DNA from: Lactococcus hircilactis
GTDB lineage: Bacteria; Bacillota; Bacilli; Lactobacillales; Streptococcaceae
Assembly: GCF_009601015.1 (NCBI RefSeq)
Contig: NZ_WITJ01000005.1
Coordinates: 1-64,000 of the forward strand
Direction of reading: 5' to 3'
Length of the DNA stretch: 64,000 nt
Shown: piece by piece, positions 28,065 to 37,246 of the stretch
Position numbering within the stretch: position 1 is the first letter of the stretch
How the letters are laid out: every line of letters starts with the position of its first letter
Translations under genes and position numbers: made by a program
The notes under the pieces: model-generated
The model's database searches: none
Told to the model about the DNA's origin: nothing
The model's input: the letters and a program-made list of their open reading frames with translations, nothing else

Positions 28065-30755
28065 TTAATCAATTGCTTTTAACGCGCCCAACATATCGAC
28101 GTGTTTGAGTTTATAATGAACCATCACACTCAAAAGAAGGGTCGTCGCCATCGTGATTACCGCAGACAAAAGCAAATTCTTCCACGCTAAATTTGGACTG
28201 AACATCACAAGATCTGTCGGAAGCATCGTAATAATCACCCGATGGAAATAAGCCCCCAACAAAAATCCTGCAAAAATCCCGAACACACTCAATAAAATCG
28301 TCTCTCGATAAATATACAACGTCACCTCGCGATCATAAAACCCAAGCACCTTGATTGTTGAAAGCTCACGAATGCGCTCAGAAACGTTAATATTCGTCAA
28401 ATTATAAATCACAACCACCGCAAGCAAAATCGCACAAACAATCAAAACCACCATGACCGAATTAATCCCATACAAGAATGACTGAATTGTCGTTTTCAAG
28501 TCTGTATTTTTCGAAACCGCAAGCATTGACGGATTTTCCATCAGTTGATAAGCCATACTTTCGACATTTTTATCCGACGGATGCACCAGTTCAATCATTT
28601 TCGCATTTGCATCAAACGACGCATGAGCACTTTTTTCATACGCCGAAGCACTCATAAAAACGTAATGTCCCATATACATTTCAGTAATGCCTGTAATGTT
28701 CATTTGATACCGTTTGTGGTTCTCATTCTCCAAAGTCAGATGATCTCCCACCCTGACGTGCAATAATTTGGCCAATTTTTCAGAAATTACAGCGCCTTTT
28801 CTCCCTAATGTCAACTGTTTTTGAGACGTTCGATTTTGTAAGCTGACAAATTTTGAAAAAGAGGTTTGATCCTTCGGAACAATCATCTGAACGGGTTGTT
28901 TCCCATCGGCTGATGCTGTCAGTGATGACAACACTTCAAAATGAATGTCCGCATCTCGCTTAACCTTGCTGTCAGTACTGACAGCATCCAATTTTTTCTC
29001 ATCCGTTTTAGAAACATGATCTTTTTCCACCGCAATCAAATCATAATGGATAATCGATCCAAATTGGCGCACTGAAAGTCCTGCAATTGAATCACGAATC
29101 TCAAATCCCATCACTAACAACGCCGTACATCCAGCTACACCAACGATTGTCATCAGCATTCTTTTTTTATAACGAAACAGATTGCGCGCCGTTACTTTAT
29201 ATGTAAAACTCATTTTTTTCCAAATAAAAGGCACACGTTCCAAAAAAATCCGCGATCCCACTTTTGGCGCTTTCGCCAAAAATAGCCGAGAAGGTCCTTC
29301 TCGTAATGTCTCCCGCGTTGTCCAATAGGCTGGAAAAACGCTACACAACAGTGCAATAACAAATGCAACAACCGTCCATTTTAAAGAAAATAACAATTTT
29401 AAATCGCTAAATGTCGATGATGCGCTATACGCATTAAAAACGATTTTAGGCAAAATCAAATGTCCCAAAATAGCACCAACAAGCGCGCCTAACGTCGCAG
29501 AAACAAAACCATACACCATAAATTTCCGTCGAATTTGTCGATTTGTATAGCCCAATGCTTTTAATAATCCCAAACTTGAGCGTTCTTCCTCCACAAATCG
29601 CGTCATCGTAGTCAAACTCACTAACGCCGCGATAGCAAACAAAACCACAGGAAAAATATTTGACAAAGTATCAATTCGCGTAGAATTATCCACGAACGTT
29701 TGATATCCTGAATCCGCACTGTTTCGATCATTCACCGTATATACTGGTGCTTTCATCGCACGCAATGTGTTTTTTTGCACCTCCAAATGGGACTGTGCAC
29801 TGACCAATTGCGCTTTTGCATCATCAAGCGATTTTAAAGCGTCAGTAACCGCCATATTTTGAGTTTCACTTGGATTAATTTTTGACATCGCTTCTTTTTG
29901 CGAGTTTAAGCGTTGAATTTGTGCATCTAAACTTTGATTTTTTTCATTCAACGTCGTCTGCGCCTTTTTAAGTTCAGTAAAACCAGATGCTTGAATTTTT
30001 TTTAAACGCTGCGAAGCCTGCACATTTAGTACGTTTTCCATTGCTTTTTGATTTTTCAATGCACGTGATTTAAACGCATGATCATAAGGCGAAAGTCCAG
30101 ACATATCCTTAAAAGATAGCCGTGCAATCATTTTAACGTCAGAAGAAAATTCCCGCGCGCCTACGAACGCATAACCCTTTAGTTGTCCTGTACCAATCAG
30201 TGTTTGTCCAAAATTACTTTTATCCACCCATTCACTTGATTTCACAAATCCAACAATTTTAAACGTCTGATTTTTCAAAACATCCGTCGTTTTTTTCTCC
30301 TGATTAAGTGTAATTTGCTCACCCAAATGATAGTGTTTGGACAATAAATAATCCAGTGCAATATCCCGCGCTTGTGACGGCATTTTCCCAGACATCAGCT
30401 GATAAGTCGATAAATCTCCAGCTTGACTGAAAACGCGCACCGCAGTTTTAGAATGCCCCAAAAGAACATCTTGAAAATAACCAAATTCGGCCTGCTTCAC
30501 ACCATTGACATCTGAAATCACCCTTTGATCAGAAGCATCAAGCCCCATTGTTGATGTCACCGTTAAATCAGCCAATTGATGCGTCTGATAAAATTGCTTT
30601 GCCGTTGCTCGCATGTCAGGTCCTGAAACCTTCAACCCAACAAAAGCAAACACGCCCAAAACCATCAAAGAAAAGATCGACAAAAATCGTCCCATTGATC
30701 CCGTAATGGCACGCTTAATCTCCTTGTTTAATTGCCGTGTTCGAATTTTTTTCAT
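28065..30755 (-). CDS. MacB/FtsX-type ABC transporter permease with large extracellular coiled coil
   Basis: 896 residues. One N-terminal membrane segment (about 20-40), a large extracellular region, then two FtsX-like permease domains (about 375-480 and 770-880), with a further segment near 545. Residues about 245-350 are a coiled coil rich in Leu, Gln, Lys and Ser ('FTELKKAQTTLNEKNQSLDAQ...'). This architecture fits large permeases used for peptide or cell-wall sensing and export in lactic bacteria; the substrate is unknown. The ATG at 30755 follows AAGGTGG, eight bases after the ATPase stop. A palindrome at 28969-28984 is read as 'AVSTDS'. Confidence 0.85.
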   Translation of the reverse strand: MKKIRTRQLNKEIKRAITGSMGRFLSIFSLMVLGVFAFVGLKVSGPDMRATAKQFYQTHQLADLTVTSTMGLDASDQRVISDVNGVKQAEFGYFQDVLLGHSKTAVRVFSQAGDLSTYQLMSGKMPSQARDIALDYLLSKHYHLGEQITLNQEKKTTDVLKNQTFKIVGFVKSSEWVDKSNFGQTLIGTGQLKGYAFVGAREFSSDVKMIARLSFKDMSGLSPYDHAFKSRALKNQKAMENVLNVQASQRLKKIQASGFTELKKAQTTLNEKNQSLDAQIQRLNSQKEAMSKINPSETQNMAVTDALKSLDDAKAQLVSAQSHLEVQKNTLRAMKAPVYTVNDRNSADSGYQTFVDNSTRIDTLSNIFPVVLFAIAALVSLTTMTRFVEEERSSLGLLKALGYTNRQIRRKFMVYGFVSATLGALVGAILGHLILPKIVFNAYSASSTFSDLKLLFSLKWTVVAFVIALLCSVFPAYWTTRETLREGPSRLFLAKAPKVGSRIFLERVPFIWKKMSFTYKVTARNLFRYKKRMLMTIVGVAGCTALLVMGFEIRDSIAGLSVRQFGSIIHYDLIAVEKDHVSKTDEKKLDAVSTDSKVKRDADIHFEVLSSLTASADGKQPVQMIVPKDQTSFSKFVSLQNRTSQKQLTLGRKGAVISEKLAKLLHVRVGDHLTLENENHKRYQMNITGITEMYMGHYVFMSASAYEKSAHASFDANAKMIELVHPSDKNVESMAYQLMENPSMLAVSKNTDLKTTIQSFLYGINSVMVVLIVCAILLAVVVIYNLTNINVSERIRELSTIKVLGFYDREVTLYIYRETILLSVFGIFAGFLLGAYFHRVIITMLPTDLVMFSPNLAWKNLLLSAVITMATTLLLSVMVHYKLKHVDMLGALKAID

Positions 30756-30763
30756 CGTCCACC

Positions 30764-31465
30764 TTACCATTCAATCTGCTCAATCGCTTTAGGATGCTCA
30801 TTTTGAACAACCTTACTTACCTGACCATCATGCATATAAATCACGCGATTTGCTATATCACTGAGTGCAGCATTATGCGTCACTATGATGACCGTCGTGC
30901 CATTTTTAAGTGCCCGATCTTGTAATATTTTAAGCACTTGTTTCCCCGTTTGATAATCCAAAGCACCCGTAGGTTCATCGCAAAGTAAAAGTTTAGGATT
31001 TTTTGTCACCGCTCTTGCAATTGCAACACGTTGCTGCTCCCCACCTGAGAGCTGAGAAGGAAAATTATCCATTCGATGAGAAAGTCCAACTTGCGCCATC
31101 ACCTCACGTGCTTCAAGTGCATCCGAAACAATTTCTGATGCCAGCTCCACATTTTCGAGAGCCGTTAAATTATTAATCAAATTATAAAATTGAAAAACAA
31201 ATCCCACATCATTGCGTCGATAAGTAATTAATTCTTTTTCATTTAATCCTGAAAGCTCAAGTCCATCAACCGTTACCTGACCTTCATCGGAAGTATCCAT
31301 TCCCCCCAAAATATTTAAAACTGTCGATTTTCCAGCACCAGAAGAACCCAAAACAATCGTCAATTCTCCCTTTTCAATTGAAAAACTAACTCGATCATTC
31401 GCGAAAATCACCTGATCTCCTGTTTTATATTTCTTTGATTCATTTTTTACCTCAATAAATGCCAT
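30764..31465 (-). CDS. ABC transporter ATP-binding protein (MacB/LolD-like)
   Basis: 233 residues. Walker A '[10 protein letters not shown]', Q-loop '[19 protein letters not shown]', signature '[14 protein letters not shown]', Walker B '[12 protein letters not shown]' and switch 'THN' are complete. The 'PTGALD' form and length are typical of MacB-type ATPases that partner FtsX-like permeases. It heads a two-gene operon with the permease. No two-component system is adjacent. Confidence 0.93.
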   Translation of the reverse strand: MAFIEVKNESKKYKTGDQVIFANDRVSFSIEKGELTIVLGSSGAGKSTVLNILGGMDTSDEGQVTVDGLELSGLNEKELITYRRNDVGFVFQFYNLINNLTALENVELASEIVSDALEAREVMAQVGLSHRMDNFPSQLSGGEQQRVAIARAVTKNPKLLLCDEPTGALDYQTGKQVLKILQDRALKNGTTVIIVTHNAALSDIANRVIYMHDGQVSKVVQNEHPKAIEQIEW

Positions 31466-31554
31466 CGCTCCTCCATCTCAACATTACTTTTTCTTACATT
31501 TATTATAACATTTTAAATTTTCAAAAACGAAGACAAAGCCTACCTCAAAGAGCG

Positions 31555-31582
31555 AAAAAAAAAACAGAAATGAAAAGTCAAA
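31555..31582 (-). terminator. Probable terminator of the Rpf-like gene
   Basis: Minus-strand AACAGA-N14-TCTGTT followed by T9, about 40 bp after the stop. The stem is short but the T run is strong. Confidence 0.5.
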
Positions 31583-31619
31583 TCTGTTTATTTTCAGGTT
31601 TATTACATTTTTATGGAAA

Positions 31620-32441
31620 TTACCATCCGCCACTTTTGGGAACATTTCCCCAATCTCCACCAAACGCATCACGCACTAACGTATCTGCTAATAAATTTTG
31701 GTGGGCGACCGAAAAGTCAGTCGGACTCGTTGCTGTTTCACTACATAGCGCAAGCCATGTACTTTTAGCAAATCCATAGCCACCGATATATTGGAGATTT
31801 AGCGAGAGATTAATGTTCATATTCCCCCCCTGTTCAATTGAATTTCGTAACGCGCGCGCTGAATCAATTGAATCAAATCCCGTATATTTCAATCCATAAG
31901 GATTGTTGGCTTTTTCTTTTTCGCGCTGCGCTTCTTGCGCTGCTTGAGCCTCTTTTGCTGCTTGATCTGCAGCTGCTTTTTGTGCAGCAAGTGCTGCTGC
32001 TTTTTTAGCTTGTTCATTTGCAGCAATGACCGCATTAATGCGATCACTAAACGCAGTGGTATGTGCCACTTCAGAAGTCGGCAATTGCGCAATTTGAGCT
32101 TGTGCAGCAGAAATATCAGCATCAAGATGAGTTGCTTCAGCTTTATTTACACTCGCCAAAGTTTGATCATATTGTGAGATAAATTGGTTCAAATGCAATA
32201 AACTTGCTTCAACTGGCTCATGAAAATTCGTCCCAGATAATTTAGAAACTTCTTTTGTAATCACATCAACCAATTTAGCAGAACGCGTTTGATAAGCTTG
32301 CGTAAATTGTTGATTGATTTTATCATAGAGATTTGACTGAGTCGCAGTTGTGGTATCAGCACTTGCTTTAATACTTTGTGAAAAAGATAAAGTTAATAGC
32401 GTTGTTGCTAATACTGCGGTAAGTTTTGATTTAAATTTCAA
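31620..32441 (-). CDS. Secreted coiled-coil protein with Rpf/lysozyme-like C-terminal domain
   Basis: 273 residues. Signal peptide 'LTAVLATTLLTLSFSQSIKASA' with cleavage near residue 28. Residues about 38-140 are helical; 140-178 are an Ala/Gln/Lys-rich coiled coil. The C-terminal part (about 186-273) resembles resuscitation-promoting-factor-type transglycosylases: 'NSIEQGGNMNI' (Glu203 at the catalytic position), 'GGYGFAKSTWLALC' and the ending 'GDWGNVPKSGGW'. A peptidoglycan-cleaving role is inferred. Translation probably starts at TTG (32441); an in-frame stop lies just upstream and the ribosome site is weak. It follows an unusual structured leader. Confidence 0.75.
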   Translation of the reverse strand: MKFKSKLTAVLATTLLTLSFSQSIKASADTTTATQSNLYDKINQQFTQAYQTRSAKLVDVITKEVSKLSGTNFHEPVEASLLHLNQFISQYDQTLASVNKAEATHLDADISAAQAQIAQLPTSEVAHTTAFSDRINAVIAANEQAKKAAALAAQKAAADQAAKEAQAAQEAQREKEKANNPYGLKYTGFDSIDSARALRNSIEQGGNMNINLSLNLQYIGGYGFAKSTWLALCSETATSPTDFSVAHQNLLADTLVRDAFGGDWGNVPKSGGW

Positions 32442-32476
32442 ACAAATAATTCTTTATTTTCGTCTCTGGCAAACAT

Positions 32477-32640
32477 GGCGTGCAGCGGAGTTCTCAATGA
32501 AGAAAGATCATTCTTTTGAAAATCCGATGGCGTTTCATGTAGGGTCATCAAGATTACTTGCCGTCTAACATATAAGAACCTGAACTTTGAAAGACGGATT
32601 AAACGTAAGGTGGTAAGGCGGTCTCCGTTTACTGCGCCTC
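32477..32640 (-). ncRNA. Candidate structured 5' leader RNA (class unknown)
   Basis: On the minus strand a TATACT -10 box (32648-32643) is followed by a leader of about 195 nt before the Rpf-like gene. Near its start GGCG-CAG and CGGAG pair with CTCCG-CTG-CGCC near its end (32490-32477), forming a closing stem. Inside, AATCCG (32600-32595) pairs with CGGATT (32526-32521); AATGA/TCATT and CCGTC/GACGG offer further stems. It does not match the conserved blocks I know for the c-di-AMP, T-box, lysine or glycine switches. The rest of the 32442-32805 gap holds the promoter and the nadE terminator. Confidence 0.5.
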
Positions 32641-32757
32641 ATAGTATAATAACATAAATCTCTCTCGTTTTATTTAAATTAAATTAAATATTCCTATCAT
32701 ATATTCTGGTTTCATTACAAAAACATAACATCGTATTCTATTTGTTTGAAAAACAAT

Positions 32758-32792
32758 AAAAAAACCAGAAAACATTATGCGTTTTTCTAGTT
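32758..32792 (-). terminator. nadE terminator
   Basis: Minus-strand AAACTAGAAAA-N10-TTTTCTGGTTT with one G-U pair, followed by T tract, 15-20 bp after the stop. Confidence 0.75.
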
Positions 32793-32805
32793 TTATTTTT
32801 CTTTC

Positions 32806-33630
32806 TCACTTCCAAAAATCATCAAAAATTGAAATTGGTAAATGACGTTTATGTTGCGTTTTTAAATACCACTGCTCAATTTTTTCTTGTGCTTCTTTTT
32901 TAATGACTTTACCTTCTGTATAATCATCAATTTCTTGATATGTCACACCAAGTGCAACCTCATCTGCAAGACCAGGCTTTCCATCTTCAAGATCAGCAGT
33001 AGGAACTTTTTCATAAATCGCGGGATTCGCACCAAGTTCAGCCAGTAATTGCTTGCCTTGACGTTTATTCAAACGGAAAATAGGAATTAAATCTGCTCCA
33101 CCATCTCCAAATTTCGTAAAGAAGCCTGTAATATTTTCAGCTGCGTGATCTGTTCCCAAAACAGCACCTTGATTTCCGCCAGCGACCGCATATTGTGTGA
33201 TCATGCGTTGTCGTGCTTTGATATTTCCTTTATTGAAATCAGAAACCTTAACTCCTGCTGCTTCTACCGCAGCGACTTGCCCATCAACAGCTGCTTTTAT
33301 ATTAACAACGAGACTTTGATCTGGTTTGATAAACTCAATCGCCCGCTGTGCATCTGCTTCATCTGCTTGTACGCCATAAGGCAAGCGCACGGCAATAAAT
33401 TGATACGCCTCATTTCCTGTCTCTTGACGCATCTCCTCCATCGTCAATTGGGCTAAACGTCCTACTAAACTTGAATCTTGTCCTCCTGATATCCCCAATA
33501 CAAAGCTTGTAATGAACGGATATTTTTTAAGATATGATTTCAAAAAATCAATGGTTTTTCGAATTTCTTCTTTTGGATCAATTTCGGGTTTGACACCCAG
33601 TTCTTTAATGATTTCTTCTTGTAATTTCAT
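32806..33630 (-). CDS. nadE: NH3-dependent NAD+ synthetase
   Basis: 274 residues from the Met at 33630 ('[27 protein letters not shown]'), the usual family start. The P-loop '[11 protein letters not shown]' and '[25 protein letters not shown]' are the ATP and deamido-NAD sites. It makes NAD+ from deamido-NAD, ammonia and ATP. Two earlier in-frame Met codons (33654, 33645) overlap the GNAT stop, so the three genes pncB-GNAT-nadE form one unit for nicotinate salvage. Confidence 0.95.
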   Translation of the reverse strand: MKLQEEIIKELGVKPEIDPKEEIRKTIDFLKSYLKKYPFITSFVLGISGGQDSSLVGRLAQLTMEEMRQETGNEAYQFIAVRLPYGVQADEADAQRAIEFIKPDQSLVVNIKAAVDGQVAAVEAAGVKVSDFNKGNIKARQRMITQYAVAGGNQGAVLGTDHAAENITGFFTKFGDGGADLIPIFRLNKRQGKQLLAELGANPAIYEKVPTADLEDGKPGLADEVALGVTYQEIDDYTEGKVIKKEAQEKIEQWYLKTQHKRHLPISIFDDFWK

Positions 33631-33646
33631 TTTTTCTTCTTTCATG

Positions 33647-34132
33647 TTAATCATAGATTTTACTCATATAAAATTCATCAATAAACTGTCCATCCACGCA
33701 CATGGCTTCTTGCCTCACTCCCTCAATCTTAAACCCATTTTTTTGATAGAGTGCAATTGCTTGAGCGTTAGTGACTAATACAGTGAGCTCCAAACGATGA
33801 ATCCCATTTTCATGCGTCCATGCTTCTAAATGCTCAAAAAGTTGATGCCCAATCCCTCTCCCCTGATAGGCTTTTAAAATCCCAATTACAAGATATGCCG
33901 TTTTTTTGAGTCGAAGATAAGCTCCAATTTTTGCACTAAGATAACCAATCAAATCCCCGTCTTCTACTGCACCGATGATAAAATCAACGTGCGCAATCTG
34001 ACTCACTGCTTTTCCAATTTCATACTTTCGCTCATCTGGTTCATACATCATAAAATGCGTTTCTTGATCTAACTGTTTTTGAAGATTCCAAAACGCTTGT
34101 GTTTCGCCAATGTCAATTCTTCTAATTTCCAT
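33647..34132 (-). CDS. GNAT-family N-acetyltransferase
   Basis: 161 residues. '[26 protein letters not shown]' is the acetyl-CoA pyrophosphate loop (R/Q-x-x-G-x-G/A), followed by '[27 protein letters not shown]', the usual C-terminal GNAT strand-helix. It is set between pncB and nadE in the same operon. Substrate unknown; link with NAD metabolism is positional only. Confidence 0.88.
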   Translation of the reverse strand: MEIRRIDIGETQAFWNLQKQLDQETHFMMYEPDERKYEIGKAVSQIAHVDFIIGAVEDGDLIGYLSAKIGAYLRLKKTAYLVIGILKAYQGRGIGHQLFEHLEAWTHENGIHRLELTVLVTNAQAIALYQKNGFKIEGVRQEAMCVDGQFIDEFYMSKIYD

Positions 34133-34186
34133 CCATTCAGTTACAAACTAAATCTGACTTGAAAAAACGAGATTTAATTGCCTTCC

Positions 34187-35653
34187 TTAATTTAATTTTT
34201 GTTGAGAAACTTGTGTTCTCACTTTAGAAATCAAACGCATTTTATGATTCCAAAGGTCTTGCGACAAATCAACAGGATAAGGCTGTGGATTCAAATCTCG
34301 TTTGTATTCATCCCAAAGTTCAAATAAATTTTCCTTAGCAAAAGCTTTGATGTCCTGCAAATCAGGCAATGAATAAACCAGTTTTCCTGATTTAAATACA
34401 TCTACCAACAATGCTTTGGCTTGATAATCTGTCACGTTTTTATTGATATAAGTGTAAGTCGGATGAAACATATAAATTTCATCTGCCAAATCTGGACGTT
34501 CACCATCAAACGTAATATAATCCCCTTCTGACTTGCCATCTGAAGCTCGAGTAATGCGCCACACTTGCTTTTTACCTGGAGTTGAGACTTTTTCAGCATT
34601 ACTAGAGATTTTGATGGTGTCTCGCATCTTGCCTTGTTCATCTTCAATAGAGACCAATTTATAAACAGCCCCTAACGCGGGTTGATCATAAGCTGTAATG
34701 AGTTTCGTCCCTACTCCCCAAACATCTATCTTTGCTTTTTGCATCTTCAGACTTAAAATCGTTGATTCATCAAGATCATTTGAAGCGTAAATTTTTGCAT
34801 CTGTAAATCCTGCATCATCTAGCTGTTGACGCACTTTCTTTGAGATATACGCCATATCACCAGAATCAATCCGCACTCCTTGAAACTGAATCTGATCACC
34901 AAATTCTCGCGCCACTTTAATCGCTGCTGGAACTCCACTACTTAAGGTATCATAAGTATCAACTAAAAAAACACAGTTTTTATGCGTCATTGCATACGCT
35001 TTAAATCCGTCATAATCATTCCCGTAACTCTGTATTAGTGCGTGAGCATGCGTTCCACTTGCAGGAATTCCAAACATTTTTGCCGCACGAACATTGGAAG
35101 TGGCGTCAGCCCCACCAATATAGGCTGCTCGTGTCCCCCAAATCGCAGCATCCATTTCTTGTGCGCGTCTTGTGCCAAATTCTAAAAGTGGATCATCTCC
35201 AATCACAGACTTTATTCTGGCAGCTTTTGTCGCAATCAACGTCTGGAAATTAATGATATTTAAAATGGCCGTTTCAACCAATTGACACTCCGCTAATGGT
35301 CCTTCAATCTGGACTAGCGGCTCATTTGCAAATGCCAATTGTCCTTCTTTTAGCGCTCTTACCGTTCCTGAAAATTTCAAGTTTTCTAAATAGTTCAAAA
35401 AAGCTTCTGGGTAATCTAATTCACGAAGATAATCAATATCTGATTTTGAAAAAGTAAGTTTTTGTAAAAAGTCAACCATTCGCTCAAGTCCAGCAAAAAC
35501 AGCATAGCCATTTTTAAATGGAAGATCACGAAAAAAAACTTCAAATACAGCATGACGCTTGTGACGCCCGAGTTCAAAGTAGGTTTGCATCATGTTGATT
35601 TGGTACAAATCGGTGTGTAATGTAAGACTGTCGTCTTGATAAAGATGTGGCAT
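34187..35653 (-). CDS. pncB: Nicotinate phosphoribosyltransferase
   Basis: 488 residues. 'LHTDLYQINMMQTYFELGRHKRHAVFEVFFRDLPF' and 'LEFGTRRAQEMDAAIWGTRAAYIGGADATSN' (with the phosphorylated-His region 'GTHAHALIQSY') match the long Gram-positive PncB form. It joins nicotinate and PRPP. The ATG at 35653 follows ACGGAGGAA. First gene of the NAD salvage operon; its promoter is divergent from pcp. Confidence 0.95.
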   Translation of the reverse strand: MPHLYQDDSLTLHTDLYQINMMQTYFELGRHKRHAVFEVFFRDLPFKNGYAVFAGLERMVDFLQKLTFSKSDIDYLRELDYPEAFLNYLENLKFSGTVRALKEGQLAFANEPLVQIEGPLAECQLVETAILNIINFQTLIATKAARIKSVIGDDPLLEFGTRRAQEMDAAIWGTRAAYIGGADATSNVRAAKMFGIPASGTHAHALIQSYGNDYDGFKAYAMTHKNCVFLVDTYDTLSSGVPAAIKVAREFGDQIQFQGVRIDSGDMAYISKKVRQQLDDAGFTDAKIYASNDLDESTILSLKMQKAKIDVWGVGTKLITAYDQPALGAVYKLVSIEDEQGKMRDTIKISSNAEKVSTPGKKQVWRITRASDGKSEGDYITFDGERPDLADEIYMFHPTYTYINKNVTDYQAKALLVDVFKSGKLVYSLPDLQDIKAFAKENLFELWDEYKRDLNPQPYPVDLSQDLWNHKMRLISKVRTQVSQQKLN

Positions 35654-35916
35654 AATTCCTCCGTGATTCGCTTTTTTCGAACTTCCCTCATTTTCAACAC
35701 ATTTCTAACCTTTATTTTATCAAATTTTCGACTAAATTTGTACTGCGAGCCTATTTATATTTGCTTTTCATTCCTTTTAATTTTGATTCTTCTTCTCAAA
35801 GCATTACAAACCCAAAAAAACAGGTCTTTTTTTGTTTTTTCTTGAAAAATGAACAAAGAAAGCATAAAATTAAGGCCATGACGCTTGTCGTCTATAAAAC
35901 AAAGAAAGTGTTGCTC
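35654..35916. promoter_or_regulatory. Divergent promoter region pncB / pcp
   Basis: Minus strand: TAAAAT about 35720 with weak -35. Plus strand: TTGAAA (35842-35847), 17 bp, TAAAAT (35865-35870), giving +1 about 35877, one base before an ATG (35878) that is in frame with pcp and would add 13 residues. I see no NAD-repressor (NiaR-like) box. Confidence 0.5.
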
Positions 35917-36528
35917 ATGAAAATTTTAGTCACAGGTTTTACTCCTTTTGGAGAAGAAAAAACAAATCCTTCCCAAGATATCGTTTCTGCACTCCCAAAG
36001 AGCATCAACGGCGCGCGCATTATCCCACTGATTATTCCAACTGTGCGTTTTAAATCCATTCAAAGGATATGTGAAGTAATTGAAAAAGAAAAACCAGATG
36101 TTGTGATTTCAGTTGGTCAGGCAGGGGGACGTTTTTCAATTACTCCTGAACTTGTCGCCATCAATCGTGATGATTATGCAATTTCTGATAATGAAGGAAA
36201 TCAGCCCATTGATGAAACCATAAGCCTTGATGGTCCTGCAGCTTATTTTACCACCCTTCCGATAAAAGAAATGGTGAAGCAAATTCGCGCCCACCATATC
36301 CCAGCAGAGTGCTCAACAACCGCAGGGACATTTGTTTGTAATCATGTTTTCTATGGAATCAGTGATTACATTTATCATCACCACCTTCAAATCAAAAACG
36401 GATTTATTCATCTTCCTTTTAGTAGCGTTCAAGCACTCCACCACCCTCATCAGCCCTCTTTATCAATAGATGAAATGCAACGCGGTCTTGAACTTGCCAT
36501 TTCGTGCTGCACACGTGTGAAGGACTAG
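35917..36528 (+). CDS. pcp: Pyrrolidone-carboxylate peptidase (pyroglutamyl peptidase I)
   Basis: 203 residues from 'MKILVTGFTPFGEEKTNPSQ', the standard start. Catalytic Glu is in 'SITPELVAINR', Cys in 'TAGTFVCNHVFYG' and His in 'FIHLPF'. It removes N-terminal pyroglutamate from peptides. An in-frame ATG 13 codons upstream sits at the predicted transcription start and could give a longer N-terminus; the ribosome site of the conventional start is weak. Confidence 0.95.
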   Translation: MKILVTGFTPFGEEKTNPSQDIVSALPKSINGARIIPLIIPTVRFKSIQRICEVIEKEKPDVVISVGQAGGRFSITPELVAINRDDYAISDNEGNQPIDETISLDGPAAYFTTLPIKEMVKQIRAHHIPAECSTTAGTFVCNHVFYGISDYIYHHHLQIKNGFIHLPFSSVQALHHPHQPSLSIDEMQRGLELAISCCTRVKD

Positions 36529-36597
36529 CTTTATTATTGCAACATCTCGTGGTAAAATAGAAATAGAAAAAAAGCGATGATAAAAAGGAACAGCGAG

Positions 36598-37188
36598 ATG
36601 AATCATAAGAAAAAACAAAAAATAGGTCTTTTAGGTGGTAATTTTAATCCGATCCATCATGCACATTTGATGATGGCAGATCAGGTCGCACAGCAAATGA
36701 ATTTGGACAAAGTTTTTTTGATGCCTGAAAATATCCCACCACATCAAGATACAAAAACAACGATTTCTCCAAACCATCGCATCAAGATGATTGAACTTGC
36801 GCTTTTGGATAATCCACGACTGGAAATTGAGAAGATTGAAATCAAACGCGGTGGAAAATCATTCACTTATGATACATTAAAACTCCTTACCGCCCTTCAT
36901 CCTGAAAATGACTATTATTTCATTATCGGGAGCGATATGGTTGATTATCTTGAAAAATGGTATAAGATTGATGCATTGATTGAGATGGTTCATTTTGTGG
37001 CGATTAAGCGCTATGAACATCAAAAAGAAAGTCCTTATCCTGTTATTTGGTTGGATACTCCTCTTTTACCGATTTCAAGCACGATGATTCGTGAAATGAT
37101 TGCAAAAAAAATTGAGCCGAATTATCTTCTTCCTAAAGCTGTGCTGGACTATATCCACAGTCATCATCTTTATGAAAAAAAATCTTGA
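36598..37188 (+). CDS. nadD: Nicotinate-nucleotide adenylyltransferase
   Basis: 196 residues. 'IGLLGGNFNPIHHAHLMMADQ' is the nucleotidyltransferase HxGH-like site and 'PISSTMIREMI' the C-terminal ISSTxIR motif. It makes deamido-NAD from nicotinate mononucleotide, the step between PncB and NadE encoded 2-4 kb away on the other strand. The ATG at 36598 follows AAAGGAA. Unlike many cocci there is no yqeK-type HD gene behind it. Confidence 0.95.
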   Translation: MNHKKKQKIGLLGGNFNPIHHAHLMMADQVAQQMNLDKVFLMPENIPPHQDTKTTISPNHRIKMIELALLDNPRLEIEKIEIKRGGKSFTYDTLKLLTALHPENDYYFIIGSDMVDYLEKWYKIDALIEMVHFVAIKRYEHQKESPYPVIWLDTPLLPISSTMIREMIAKKIEPNYLLPKAVLDYIHSHHLYEKKS

Positions 37189-37213
37189 CATTGCTTTTTA
37201 AAACGACTATAAT
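37185..37213 (+). promoter_or_regulatory. Consensus promoter of the deacetylase gene
   Basis: TTGACA (37185-37190), 17 bp, TATAAT (37208-37213). The leader that follows contains AGGAGG (37234-37239). The -35 box overlaps the nadD stop. Confidence 0.85.
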
Positions 37214-37246
37214 AGACGTATTCCAAAAAAATCAGGAGGACATCTT

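Noticed and set aside
32477-32640. c-di-AMP (ydaO) riboswitch
   Set aside because: The position before a wall-hydrolase-like gene is suggestive, but the conserved GGGGAACC, GGGGUGAAUC and CCGUCAGCUAACC blocks are missing, so I left it as unknown structured RNA.
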